Shown one piece after another: positions 15,815 to 24,142 of a DNA stretch of 32,610 nucleotides (the first letter of the stretch is position 1; the number at the start of each line of letters is the position of its first letter). The notes under the pieces are model-generated. The model worked only from the letters and a program-made list of their open reading frames with translations, did not search any database and had not been told where the DNA came from. Source of the DNA: Pseudomonadota bacterium (GTDB lineage Bacteria > Pseudomonadota > Gammaproteobacteria > Ga0077536); assembly GCA_029977665.1 (NCBI GenBank), contig JAPOKK010000012.1, forward strand, positions 1 through 32,610, in the 5' to 3' direction. The translations under genes were made by a program, and so were the position numbers.

Positions 15815-16576
15815 TCAGTCCTCGCCCGCGGCCTGGCGCTTGGAGCTCGGCAGGTAGGTCTTGAGGATCTCTTCGATGACGCGCGGATTACGCCCTTCCT
15901 GGATACCCTGCAGGCTATCGATGATCATCGACTTGACCATGCGTTCCTCGTTCGCACGCAGGCCGAGCTTGTCGGCGATGGGAATGGCAAAGACGTTGGC
16001 GATGACCGCGCCATAGAGTGTGGTCAGCAGCGCGACCGCCATGGCCGGACCGATGGATGCCGGGTCGCTCATGTTCGAGAGCATCTGCACGAGGCCGATA
16101 AGCGTACCGATCATGCCCATCGCGGGTGCGGCGTCGCCGATCGATTTGAAGATGCTGCGACCGACGTCGTGGCGATCGACGGCGGCGTTGAGATCGTTCA
16201 GCAGGGTCTGGCGCACGACTTCCGGCTCGTGGCCGTCGACCATCATCTGGATGCCCTTGGCAAGGAACGCGTTGCTGGTTTCCTTGCCCTCGAGCGCGAG
16301 CAGACCGCCCTTGCGTGCCTCGTTGGCCATCTCGACGGTCTGCGCGATGAGCTCCTCGGGCTTGTCGAGCTTGTAAATGAATGCCCGCATCGCGACCTTG
16401 AAGGCGCCGAAGAATTGCCCCATCGAGAACTTCATCATCACTGCACCGACGGTGCCGCCGACAACCACGAGCAGCGACGGCACGTTGACGAACAAGCCGA
16501 AGTCACCGCCGGTCAGGATGGCGACGAGCAGAATGCCGATGGCACCGACCAGGCCGAGCAGGGTAGCCAGATCCAC
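15815..16576 (-). CDS. motA: Flagellar motor stator protein, MotA/PomA type
   Basis: A 253-residue four-helix inner-membrane stator subunit that surrounds the MotB/PomB helix and drives the flagellar rotor. It opens with MDLATLLGLVGAIGI, very like Vibrio PomA, and keeps VGGTVGAVMMKFSMGQF, the cytoplasmic EMANEARKGGLLALE loop, and APAMGMIGTLIGLVQMLSNM and GPAMAVALLTTLYGAVIANV in helices 3 and 4. Length equals PomA (about 254). The start is GTG at 16576 with an AAGGAG ribosome-binding sequence. PomA similarity suggests sodium coupling, but ion choice cannot be proven from sequence. A sigma-28-like promoter lies about 100 bases upstream. Confidence 0.95.
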   Translation of the reverse strand: MDLATLLGLVGAIGILLVAILTGGDFGLFVNVPSLLVVVGGTVGAVMMKFSMGQFFGAFKVAMRAFIYKLDKPEELIAQTVEMANEARKGGLLALEGKETSNAFLAKGIQMMVDGHEPEVVRQTLLNDLNAAVDRHDVGRSIFKSIGDAAPAMGMIGTLIGLVQMLSNMSDPASIGPAMAVALLTTLYGAVIANVFAIPIADKLGLRANEERMVKSMIIDSLQGIQEGRNPRVIEEILKTYLPSSKRQAAGED

Positions 16577-16678
16577 GGTGTCTCCTTCTTCTCAGGGTGG
16601 GGTCGTCCAGGGCGCGCTACCGCGTGCGGCCGCCTGTGCGCGAACGGGGCCGCGGACGGGCCCGCACGCTCTTTCGCA

Positions 16679-16705
16679 GTAGCGGTCGGGAGGGGCGCAA
16701 CTTTA
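16679..16705 (-). promoter_or_regulatory. Sigma-28 (FliA)-like promoter for motA-motB
   Basis: On the minus strand TAAAGTTG (16705-16698) is followed after exactly 11 bases by ACCGCTAC (16686-16679). The FliA consensus is TAAAGTTT-N11-GCCGATAA, giving 7 of 8 and 5 of 8 matches with correct spacing. The site lies about 100 bases ahead of the motA start codon. Motor genes are usual FliA targets. Confidence 0.55.
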
Positions 16706-16750
16706 GCTCTCGCGGGTGCCGCGCCAGCATGCCGAGCCCCCCCCGGCTGC

Positions 16751-16756
16751 TATACT
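16751..16756 (+). promoter_or_regulatory. -10 element for cysG
   Basis: TATACT, five of six matches to consensus, 49 bases before the cysG ATG. The -35 position (CATGCC) is poor and the spacer contains a C8 run. Confidence 0.4.
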
Positions 16757-16804
16757 CTCGAACCGTCCACGATGCCCCGCGCTGCCTGGCAACACCCTGA
16801 TTCC

Positions 16805-18184
16805 ATGGACTATCTCCCGGTATTTCTCGCGCTGCGCGGACGCCCCTGCCTGGTCGTCGGCGGTGGTAGCGTGGCGGCACGCAAGATCGCACTGCTGCTG
16901 CGCGCGCAGGCCACGATCACGGTGCTCGCGCGACGGGCCGGCAGCGAGGTCGCAGCGCTTGCTGCCGAGGGCCGCCTGATACTGCGCGAGCGAACGTTCG
17001 CCCCCGCCGATGTCACCGGGTACGCGTTCGTCATCGCGGCCACAGACGACGCGGCGGTCAACGCGGAAATCGCCCGCGCGGCCGACGCACAGGGCATCCT
17101 CGTCAACGTCGTCGACCAACCCGCGGACAGCACGGCGATCATGCCTTCCATCGTCGACCGCTCACCGGTCGTCGTCGCGATCGGCACCGGCGGCAAGGCG
17201 CCGGTCCTGGCGCGCATGCTCCGCGCCCGGCTCGAAAGCCTCATCCCACCGGCCTACGGCGAGCTCGCGAGTCTGCTCGGCGGCCTGCGCGAGCGCGTCA
17301 AGGCCGCGCTGCCAGACGCCACGGCACGGCGGCGCTTCTGGGAAGACGTCCTCGACGGACCGATCGCGGAACTCTTCTTCGCCGGTCGCCGTGCCCAGGC
17401 GGCAGCCGCGATCGAGACGCTGCTGACATCGAGCAAGACCGCACCCCGACGCCGCGGCGAGGTCTACCTGATCGGCACCGGCCCCGGCGACCCGGACCTG
17501 CTCACCTTCCGCGCGCTGCGCCTGATGCAAATCGCCGACGTCATCGTCCACGATCGCCTGGTCGGCGACGACATCCTCGAGTTGTGCCGTCGCGACGCCG
17601 ACCGTATCTACGTCGGCAAGGCACGCTCGCGGCACGCGGTGCGCCAGGAGGACATCAACACCCTGCTCGCGCGCGAGGCCAGCGCCGGGCGGCGCGTGGC
17701 GCGCCTGAAGGGCGGCGACCCGTTCACGTTCGGCCGCGGCGGCGAAGAGATCGAGCACCTCACCGAGGCCGGCATCGATTTCCAGGTCGTGCCGGGCATT
17801 ACGGCCGCGCTCGGCTGTGCCGCTTATGCAGGCATTCCGTTGACCCATCGCGACCACGCACATGCCTGTCTCTTCGTCACCGCGCACCTCAAGGACGGCG
17901 AACTCATGCTCGACTGGGCGTCACTGGTCCGCCCGCGGCAGACGCTGGTCGTGTACATGGGGATGTCGGGACTGCCGGCACTTGTCGATGGCCTGCGTGC
18001 CGCCGGCATGGCAGACGAGATGCCCGTGGCAATCGTCGAACGCGGCACGACCAGCGCACAACGGGTGCTGAGCGCGACGCTCACCCCCGTGGCGAGCCGC
18101 GCCGCCGCCGAGGATTATGGCAGTCCCGCGATCATCATTATCGGCAGCGTCGTCAGACTGCGCGACAAGCTGCGCTGGTGCTAG
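16805..18184 (+). CDS. cysG: Siroheme synthase CysG (methyltransferase/dehydrogenase/ferrochelatase)
   Basis: A 459-residue trifunctional enzyme making siroheme from uroporphyrinogen III for sulfite and nitrite reductases. The N-terminal half (CysGB, about 1-210) has the NAD-binding LVVGGGSVAARKIALL loop and does precorrin-2 oxidation and iron chelation; the C-terminal half (CysGA, about 215-459) is the SAM-dependent uroporphyrinogen methyltransferase with VYLIGTGPGDPDLLT, VARLKGGDPFTFGRGGEE and VVPGITAALGCAAYAGIPLTHR motifs. Length agrees with E. coli CysG (457). The ATG at 16805 (MDYLPVFLALRGRPCLVVGG) is the family start; the frame is open far upstream but that part overlaps the oppositely directed motA gene. 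No sulfite or nitrite reductase gene is beside it. Confidence 0.97.
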   Translation: MDYLPVFLALRGRPCLVVGGGSVAARKIALLLRAQATITVLARRAGSEVAALAAEGRLILRERTFAPADVTGYAFVIAATDDAAVNAEIARAADAQGILVNVVDQPADSTAIMPSIVDRSPVVVAIGTGGKAPVLARMLRARLESLIPPAYGELASLLGGLRERVKAALPDATARRRFWEDVLDGPIAELFFAGRRAQAAAAIETLLTSSKTAPRRRGEVYLIGTGPGDPDLLTFRALRLMQIADVIVHDRLVGDDILELCRRDADRIYVGKARSRHAVRQEDINTLLAREASAGRRVARLKGGDPFTFGRGGEEIEHLTEAGIDFQVVPGITAALGCAAYAGIPLTHRDHAHACLFVTAHLKDGELMLDWASLVRPRQTLVVYMGMSGLPALVDGLRAAGMADEMPVAIVERGTTSAQRVLSATLTPVASRAAAEDYGSPAIIIIGSVVRLRDKLRWC

Positions 18185-18345
18185 GAGCAACCGGTCTCGC
18201 GGGCGTTACGGTGCGGCCCGTCGGTGCCCGGCGATAAAGTCCGGCATCGGTGCAGTCGTTATAGTTCCATGTGAGGCGCCGGCGGCATGCGGCGCATGGC
18301 ACGCCGTGACGGTCGAACACGCACGGGCGTGCCCCCCGGGCGGCG

Positions 18346-18374
18346 TTTCCGCACGGGGTCATCGGGGTTATCAT
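18346..18374 (+). promoter_or_regulatory. Candidate promoter for the response regulator, with a tandem 9-mer
   Basis: TTTCCG (18346-18351), 17-base spacer, TATCAT (18369-18374; five of six matches). A tandem repeat GGGGTCATC/GGGGTTATC (18355-18372) runs into the -10. The rest of the 291-base gap 18185-18475 shows no gene or clear terminator for cysG. Confidence 0.35.
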
Positions 18375-18475
18375 GCGTTCGCCGAAGACCTTGCAGAATT
18401 CGCGCCCGTGCAGCGTATGCCCGGCCGCCGAGCAGCAACAGCGAACGTGACGTAAACGAATTCGGGAGACTGCAT

Positions 18476-19168
18476 GTGAGGGTCGCACTGCTAGAGGATG
18501 ATCCGGACCAGGTTGCCCTGTTCGGCGAATGGCTGAAGGCGGCCGGACACGCCTGCGAGACTTTCGATAACGGCAAGTCTTTCGTGCGCACCATCAAGCA
18601 CGACAGCTACGACGCGTTGATTCTCGACTGGATGGTGCCGGACATGGATGGCTTCCAGGTCCTGCGCTGGGTCCGCGAGAACTTCGACTGGCCGATTCCC
18701 GTGGTATTCGTCACGGCACGCGATCTCGAGGACGACATCGTACGCGCGCTCGAGGAAGGCGCCGACGATTACATCGTCAAGCCAGCCAAGCAGCGCGAGC
18801 TGATCGCCCGCCTCACCGCTGTGGTGCGCCGCGCGAGCCCCATCGACGAAGGTCAGACCACCATCGAGCTGGAACCGTTTCGCATCGACCTCGGCAACCA
18901 CATGGTTCAACGCGACGGCGAGACGATCGAGGTCACGCAGAAGGAGTACGAACTCATCGTCTTCCTGTTTCGCAACATCGGCCGCGTGCTCTCTCGCGCA
19001 CACATCCTGGAAAGCGTGTGGGGACGGAATCCGGACATCAACACGCGTACCGTCGACACCCATGTCAGCCGTATCCGCTCGAAGCTCGCGCTGGCATCGA
19101 ACAGCGGCTGGAAGCTGTCGTCGATTTACCAGCACGGCTACCGGCTGGAGAAACTCACGCTCAATTGA
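18476..19168 (+). CDS. OmpR-family DNA-binding response regulator (orphan)
   Basis: A 230-residue two-component regulator. The receiver (about 1-118) has acidic pocket Glu7/Asp8/Asp9, phospho-acceptor Asp51 (LILDWMVPDMDG), Thr80 and Lys102 (IVKPAKQ). A winged-helix effector of the OmpR/PhoB type follows (about 130-228; LTQKEYEL-like VTQKEYELIVFLF, RTVDTHVSRIRSKL). The start is the GTG at 18476, with GGGAG eight bases ahead; the frame is open further upstream but that part does not resemble the family. No histidine kinase gene is adjacent and the next gene is convergent, so the partner must be elsewhere. Regulated genes cannot be told. Confidence 0.93.
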   Translation: MRVALLEDDPDQVALFGEWLKAAGHACETFDNGKSFVRTIKHDSYDALILDWMVPDMDGFQVLRWVRENFDWPIPVVFVTARDLEDDIVRALEEGADDYIVKPAKQRELIARLTAVVRRASPIDEGQTTIELEPFRIDLGNHMVQRDGETIEVTQKEYELIVFLFRNIGRVLSRAHILESVWGRNPDINTRTVDTHVSRIRSKLALASNSGWKLSSIYQHGYRLEKLTLN

Positions 19169-19183
19169 GCCCGGTCGCGGCGC

Positions 19184-20107
19184 TCAGGTCCGCGCCGCCG
19201 CCTCCTCGGCGGACCACAGGCAGGCCGCGCCGCGCACGCCACTGCTGTCGCCGAAGCGCGCCGTGACGACGCGCGTGGCGATGACGTCGGAGAAGGCCAG
19301 CCCGGGCAGCAGGTCGGCCACCGAGTCCGCGAGGTGCGGCAGGTTGGAAACGCCACCGGCGAGGACGATGAGTTCGGGGTCGAGCACGTTGACGACGCTC
19401 GCGAGGCAGCGCGCGAGCTGCTCGCGATAACGCGCTAGCGTCGTGCGGGCCTGTATCTCGCCGGCGTTCGCGCGCGCCACGATGGTTTCGACGCGTGTCG
19501 CGTCGGCGCGGCCCTGCGCGGCATAGGTGCGCAGCAGGCCCGGCCCGCTGAGATAGGTCTCTACGCAGTCGCGCGAACCGCAGTAGCAGGGCCGCGACGC
19601 GGAGGGCGCCACCGACCACGGCACGTGGTTGTGTCCCCATTCCCCGGCGATCGCGCTCGCGCCGCGCAGCAGCGCGCCGTTGACGTGCACGGCCCCGCCG
19701 GTACCGGTGCCGATGATGACGCCGAACACGCACTGCCCGGATGTCGCCGCGCCGCCGTTGACTTCCGACAGCACGAGACAGTTGGCGTCGTTCTCGAGCC
19801 GCACCGGCCGTTGCAGCAGGCGCGACAGGTCTGCCGCCAGCGGACGCCCGTTGAGGCACACGGTGTTCGCGTTGCGCACCAGTCCCGTGCGCGGCGACAG
19901 GCTGCCCGGCATGCCGATGCCGACCGTCGCCCGCGCGCCGTGCTCGGCCTCGAGGGCAGCCACGAGCCCGCTAATGGCCGCACAGATCGCAGGGTAGTCG
20001 GCTGCCGGCGTCGCGATCCGGCACGAATGCAACAATTTCCCCGTGGCATCGAGCAGCGCGCCCTCGATCTTGGTGCCGCCCAGATCGATGCCGATGCGCA
20101 CGCTCAC
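19184..20107 (-). CDS. ROK-family sugar kinase (fructokinase/NagK-like)
   Basis: A 307-residue sugar kinase. The ATP-binding phosphate-1 motif is [15 protein letters not shown]; the sugar-binding region has [13 protein letters not shown] with catalytic Asp, then [12 protein letters not shown] and EWGHNHVPW, and the zinc site is [18 protein letters not shown]. These features place it with the ROK kinases Mak and NagK (about 303 residues). Substrate (fructose, N-acetylglucosamine or glucose) cannot be fixed from sequence; the GHNHVPW segment favours the NagK/Mak branch over glucokinase. It converges with the response regulator gene (15-base gap) and diverges from ispG. Confidence 0.9.
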   Translation of the reverse strand: MSVRIGIDLGGTKIEGALLDATGKLLHSCRIATPAADYPAICAAISGLVAALEAEHGARATVGIGMPGSLSPRTGLVRNANTVCLNGRPLAADLSRLLQRPVRLENDANCLVLSEVNGGAATSGQCVFGVIIGTGTGGAVHVNGALLRGASAIAGEWGHNHVPWSVAPSASRPCYCGSRDCVETYLSGPGLLRTYAAQGRADATRVETIVARANAGEIQARTTLARYREQLARCLASVVNVLDPELIVLAGGVSNLPHLADSVADLLPGLAFSDVIATRVVTARFGDSSGVRGAACLWSAEEAAART

Positions 20108-20122
20108 CGGCGTCGTTCGCCT

Positions 20123-20152
20123 TTGGCCACCCCCGGGCGGCTACGGTAGAAT
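20123..20152 (+). promoter_or_regulatory. Sigma-70-type promoter for ispG
   Basis: TTGGCC (20123-20128), 18-base spacer, TAGAAT (20147-20152), 51 bases before the ispG ATG. The -10 and following CG match those upstream of apbC. Confidence 0.55.
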
Positions 20153-20202
20153 CGCGGCATTCAGCATGCACTCCGGTACGCGTTCAATTCGCAGGTATTT
20201 TC

Positions 20203-21462
20203 ATGAATCCGAGCTACCAACGTCGTAAGTCCGTACCCGTCCGCGTCGGCGACGTGGTCGTCGGCGGCGATGCCCCGATCGTCGTCCAGTCGATGACCAA
20301 CACCGACACCGCCGATGCCGTGGCGACGGCCAGGCAGGTGCAGGCCCTCGCCGCGGCCGGCTCGGAAGTCGTGCGCATCACCGTCAACACCGAAGATGCC
20401 GCGCGCCAGGTGGCGCGCATCCGCGACCTGCTCGACGCGACCGGCTGCCGCGTACCCCTGGTCGGCGATTTTCATTACAACGGTCATCTCCTGCTGCAGA
20501 AGTACCCGGAATGCGCCGAAGCCCTCGCCAAGTACCGCATCAACCCGGGTAACGTCGGCTTCGGCCGCAAGAAGGACGCCCAGTTCGCGACGATGATCGA
20601 AACCGCCATTGCGCGCAACAAGCCAGTGCGCATCGGCGTCAACTGGGGCAGCCTCGATCCGGCGCTGGTGGCGCAGATGATGGACGAGAACGCGGCCAGC
20701 CCGCAGCCGCGCGAAGCCGCCGAAGTGACCCGCGAAGCACTCATCCGCTCAGCGCTGAACAGCGCGGCCAAGGCCGAGGAGCTCGGTTTGCCGCGCGATC
20801 GTATCGTGCTCTCGTGCAAGGTCAGCGGCGTGCAGGATCTGATCGCCGTCTACAGCGAGCTGGCGCAACGTTGTGATTACGCCCTGCACCTCGGCCTGAC
20901 CGAGGCCGGCATGGGTTCCAAGGGTATCGTCGCGTCCTCGGCGGCAATGGGTATCCTGCTGCAGGCCGGTATCGGCGACACCATCCGCGTCTCGCTGACA
21001 CCCGAGCCGGGCGGCGATCGCACCCAGGAGGTCGTCGTCGCCCAGGAGTTGCTGCAGACGATGGGGCTGCGCTCGTTCACCCCGCTCGTGACCGCGTGTC
21101 CCGGCTGTGGCCGCACCACGAGCACCGTCTTCCAGGAGCTCGCCGGCGACATCCAGGCCTACGTGCGCACGCAGATGCCGGCCTGGCGGGAACGCTACCC
21201 GGGCGTCGAGGACATGACACTCGCGGTGATGGGCTGTGTCGTCAACGGGCCGGGCGAAAGCAAGCACGCAAACATCGGCATCAGCCTGCCGGGCACCGGC
21301 GAAGCGCCGGCAGCCCCGGTCTTCATCGACGGCGAGAAACGCATGACGCTGCGCGGCGACAACATCGCCGCCGAGTTCAAGCAGATCCTCGACGACTACG
21401 TGCGCCAGCACTACGGCAACACGTCGCCGGATGAACGCGGCGAAGAGCTGCCGGCCGCTTGA
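20203..21462 (+). CDS. ispG: 4-hydroxy-3-methylbut-2-en-1-yl diphosphate synthase
   Basis: A 419-residue [4Fe-4S] enzyme of the MEP isoprenoid pathway that converts methylerythritol cyclodiphosphate to HMBPP. It begins [30 protein letters not shown], has the TIM-barrel segment [14 protein letters not shown], and keeps the cluster cysteines in [10 protein letters not shown] and [22 protein letters not shown]. Compared with the E. coli protein (372 residues) it is longer by an insertion around the middle and a C-terminal tail, as in the Pseudomonas/Xanthomonas-like forms. ATG at 20203 follows a short leader from its own promoter. It is the first gene of a long plus-strand run. Confidence 0.97.
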   Translation: MNPSYQRRKSVPVRVGDVVVGGDAPIVVQSMTNTDTADAVATARQVQALAAAGSEVVRITVNTEDAARQVARIRDLLDATGCRVPLVGDFHYNGHLLLQKYPECAEALAKYRINPGNVGFGRKKDAQFATMIETAIARNKPVRIGVNWGSLDPALVAQMMDENAASPQPREAAEVTREALIRSALNSAAKAEELGLPRDRIVLSCKVSGVQDLIAVYSELAQRCDYALHLGLTEAGMGSKGIVASSAAMGILLQAGIGDTIRVSLTPEPGGDRTQEVVVAQELLQTMGLRSFTPLVTACPGCGRTTSTVFQELAGDIQAYVRTQMPAWRERYPGVEDMTLAVMGCVVNGPGESKHANIGISLPGTGEAPAAPVFIDGEKRMTLRGDNIAAEFKQILDDYVRQHYGNTSPDERGEELPAA

Positions 21463-21567
21463 CGCCGCGCGCTCAGCCCGGGCCAGGCACGCGCGTACCC
21501 TGCGGCGAGGCCACGATAGGCCGGGCGTTCGCGTCCCCCGGGGCAGGATGAAGGCGGGAAACCCGGC

Positions 21568-22065
21568 GTGCTGACCATCATCCGTGCCTTCTGGCAGATC
21601 TGCATCTTCCGCCTGGCGCCGCAGGACGTACCGCGCTCGAGCGTCCTCCTGCTCGCCACGGCGCTCGTCAACCTGTCGCTGAGCGCCTCGATCAACAGCC
21701 TCCAGCTACCCTTTCGCTACGCGCTGCTCATCGCGCTACTCGAGATGGGCGTGATCGTCGGTCTCACCGCCACCCTGCTCTACGCGTTCCGCCACACCGG
21801 CCGGCTTACGCAGACCCTCACGGCGCTGATGGGTAGTGGTGCCGTGATCGGTGCCATCGTGCTCGTCCTGTTCGTGGTCTTTGCACAGCTTCCGGCGCTG
21901 CCGCGCCTGGGCGTGTTCCTGTGGAACCTGCTGGTCATGGGACATATCCTGCGGCATGCGTTGAGCACTCATCTCGTGGCCGGCTTCTTCATCGCCGTCG
22001 GCTACGCGGTGGTGCTGCGTCAACTCATCCTTTTCGCCGATCGGCTGCTCAGCGCGGCCATCTGA
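21568..22065 (+). CDS. Uncharacterised inner-membrane protein, four helices
   Basis: A 165-residue protein not recognised as any named family. It has four hydrophobic segments (about 25-45, 50-72, 83-105 and 113-160, the last perhaps two helices), with conserved-looking polar positions in RLAPQDVPRSS at the N-terminus and GHILRHALSTHLVAG near the end. It resembles small Yip1-like or DUF-type membrane proteins only in general make-up. GTG at 21568 is the likely start, with AAGGCGGGAA ahead. It lies between ispG and mpl, 105 bases after ispG and 13 bases before mpl, so it is probably transcribed with mpl. A link to cell-wall recycling is only suggested by position. Confidence 0.8.
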   Translation: MLTIIRAFWQICIFRLAPQDVPRSSVLLLATALVNLSLSASINSLQLPFRYALLIALLEMGVIVGLTATLLYAFRHTGRLTQTLTALMGSGAVIGAIVLVLFVVFAQLPALPRLGVFLWNLLVMGHILRHALSTHLVAGFFIAVGYAVVLRQLILFADRLLSAAI

Positions 22066-22078
22066 CGGGGACGCGACC

Positions 22079-23434
22079 TTGCATCTGCACATTCTCGGCA
22101 TCGGCGGTACGTTCATGGCCGGGCTGGCACGCCTCGCCGTCGCCCTCGGGCACCGCGTGACCGGCTCCGACCAGGCCCTCTATCCGCCCATGAGCACGCA
22201 GCTCGAGGAGCTCGGCGTGGTCGTCAGCGAGGGCTACGACCCGGCGGTCCTCGACCCTGCGCCGGATGTCGTCGTCGTCGGTAACGCGCTCGCGCGCGGC
22301 AATCCCGCCGTCGAGTACGTACTCAGCAACAACCTGCCCTACCTGTCCGGACCGGACTGGCTCGAGCGCCACGTGTTGCCGGGACGCCACGTCATCGCCA
22401 TCGCGGGCACGCACGGCAAGACCACGACGGCAACGCTCGCGACCTGGATGCTCGAGCACGCCGGCCTCGCGCCGGGCTTCCTGGTCGGCGGCGTGCTCGA
22501 GAATTTCGGTGTCTCGGCGCGGCTCGGCGACTCGCCGTGGTTCGTCATCGAGGCCGACGAGTACGACACCGCGTTCTTCGACAAGCGCTCCAAGTTCATC
22601 CACTACCATCCTCGCACGCTCGTCATCAACAACCTCGAGTTCGATCACGCAGACATCTTCGAGGACCTGGAAGCGATTCAGACGCAGTTTCACCACCTCA
22701 TTCGCACCCTGCCGCGAGAAGCGGTGATCCTGCGCCCGCACCCGTCCCCGACCATCGACGAACTGCTGGCGCGCGGCTGCTGGTCGCACGTGCAGCGTTT
22801 CGGTGACACGGCGGAATGCGACTGGCGTTTCGAGTGGGAAGACGGGTCCGCGCCGCGCATCCGCCTCACCGCGTCGGACGGCACCATGGCGGCGGCCGCC
22901 ACCCCGCTGCTCGGCCTGCACAACGCCTGGAACGTCACCGCGGCTGCCGCGGCAGTGGCCGTTGCCGGGGTCGCGCCGGCCACGGCGCTGGCCGCACTGG
23001 CAGACTTCGCCAGCGTCAAGCGCCGCCTAGAGCTGCGCGGCGAGGTTGGCGGCATCCGCGTCTACGATGACTTCGCCCATCACCCGACGGCGATCGCGGC
23101 AACCATCAAGGCGCTGCGCGGCAGCCTCAACCAGGGCCGCGTGCTGGCCGTGCTCGAACCGCGCTCGAATACGATGCGCATGGGCATCCATCAGGAATCA
23201 CTGGCTGCAGCGCTCGATGGCGCCGAGCGTGCGTTCATCCTGGTGCCGGGCGACCTCTCCTGGGACATCCGCACGGTCATGGCGACGCGCGAAGAGGTCG
23301 AGCTCTACACCGACAGCGGGCGCTTGATCGAAGCCGTGGCACGCGAAGCACGTGCCGGTGACCACGTGCTGATCATGAGCAACGGCGGTTTCGAGAACGT
23401 GCACCAGCGCCTGCTCGACAGGCTCGCGGCATGA
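22079..23434 (+). CDS. mpl: UDP-N-acetylmuramate:L-Ala-gamma-D-Glu-meso-DAP ligase
   Basis: A 451-residue Mur ligase that re-attaches recycled murein tripeptide to UDP-MurNAc in the cytoplasm. The opening LHILGIGGTFMAGLARLA is the Mpl form of the MurC-like nucleotide-binding fold. The ATP loop is GTHGKTTTATLATWML, with FVIEADEYDTAFFDKRSKF and HHPTAIAATIKAL further on. Length matches E. coli Mpl (457). The start is a TTG at 22079 (rare), with GGGGA eight or so bases ahead and no other start codon nearby that keeps the N-terminal strand. The stop overlaps the next gene in an ATGA. Confidence 0.96.
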   Translation: MHLHILGIGGTFMAGLARLAVALGHRVTGSDQALYPPMSTQLEELGVVVSEGYDPAVLDPAPDVVVVGNALARGNPAVEYVLSNNLPYLSGPDWLERHVLPGRHVIAIAGTHGKTTTATLATWMLEHAGLAPGFLVGGVLENFGVSARLGDSPWFVIEADEYDTAFFDKRSKFIHYHPRTLVINNLEFDHADIFEDLEAIQTQFHHLIRTLPREAVILRPHPSPTIDELLARGCWSHVQRFGDTAECDWRFEWEDGSAPRIRLTASDGTMAAAATPLLGLHNAWNVTAAAAAVAVAGVAPATALAALADFASVKRRLELRGEVGGIRVYDDFAHHPTAIAATIKALRGSLNQGRVLAVLEPRSNTMRMGIHQESLAAALDGAERAFILVPGDLSWDIRTVMATREEVELYTDSGRLIEAVAREARAGDHVLIMSNGGFENVHQRLLDRLAA

Positions 23435-24045
23435 GCGGGCAGCCGCTGCGCGAACTCGCGCTGTTCCCGCTGCGCACGGTGCTGTTCCCGGGCGGTGCGC
23501 TGCCGCTGCGCATCTTCGAGCCGCGCTACGTCGACATGGTGCGCGATTGCCTGCGCGACGAGCGGCCTTTCGGCGTCGTGCCGATCCTGCACGGCCCGGA
23601 AGCCGGTGCGCCGGCCGAGTTCTACCCCAGCGGGGTGCTGGCGGAAATCGAGTCGTGGGACCAGGGGGATGATGGCCTGCTGCACCTGCTCGCCCGCGGC
23701 ACCGAGCGCTTCCGCGTCACGCGGCACGAACGGCGCGACGACGGCCTCGTCGTTGCGAATATCGCGACGACCCCCGACGTCCATGCCGCGGTCCCGACGG
23801 AGTACGCGTTCCTTGCCGAACTGCTCGACGGCGTCTACGCCGAGCACCCCGAACTACGCCCGGCGGCGCGCCCGGCTCCCGCGGATGCGACCTGGGTCGC
23901 CTACCGGCTGGCCGAACTCCTGCCCCTCGGCATCCGCGCGGCGCTCGACATCCTCGAGCTCGACCTGCCGACCCTGAAGCTGGCCCGCGTGGCCGCCTTC
24001 ATCGCCGACCAGGGCAATAGCGGGAACGAATCGACAAGTCATTGA
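23431..24045 (+). CDS. LON substrate-binding-domain protein without protease
   Basis: A 204-residue protein consisting of only the N-terminal (LAN/PUA-like) domain of Lon protease: LALFPLRTVLFPGGALPLRIFEPRYVDMVRDCL, FGVVPIL, ARGTERFRV and a helical C-terminal part. There is no AAA+ or protease domain. Such stand-alone domains are common in proteobacteria; the function is unknown and relation to Lon substrate choice is untested. It shares an ATGA with mpl, so it is translationally coupled to it, and lies ahead of lptD. Confidence 0.9.
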   Translation: MSGQPLRELALFPLRTVLFPGGALPLRIFEPRYVDMVRDCLRDERPFGVVPILHGPEAGAPAEFYPSGVLAEIESWDQGDDGLLHLLARGTERFRVTRHERRDDGLVVANIATTPDVHAAVPTEYAFLAELLDGVYAEHPELRPAARPAPADATWVAYRLAELLPLGIRAALDILELDLPTLKLARVAAFIADQGNSGNESTSH

Positions 24046-24142
24046 TTCGATGAGATACATCGACGCCAGCGCGTGTTGATGCCGATCCCGATATGTGACA
24101 TTTTTACGCCACGCTGGATCACCCGACGCATCGCGCGTTCCA

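Larger units (their letters stand above)
16577..16804. other. Divergent motA/cysG intergenic region
   Basis: The 228 bases hold a sigma-28-like promoter facing motA, a TATACT -10-like element (16751-16756) facing cysG 49 bases before its ATG, and a run of eight C residues (16737-16744) just upstream of that element. No gene was recognised. Confidence 0.5.

Noticed and set aside
15779-16804. Upstream extension of the cysG frame
   Set aside because: It is opposite motA; the ATG at 16805 gives the family N-terminus and length.
18185-18475. Riboswitch or small gene between cysG and the response regulator
   Set aside because: No conserved riboswitch core or coding signal was seen; only a promoter candidate could be supported.
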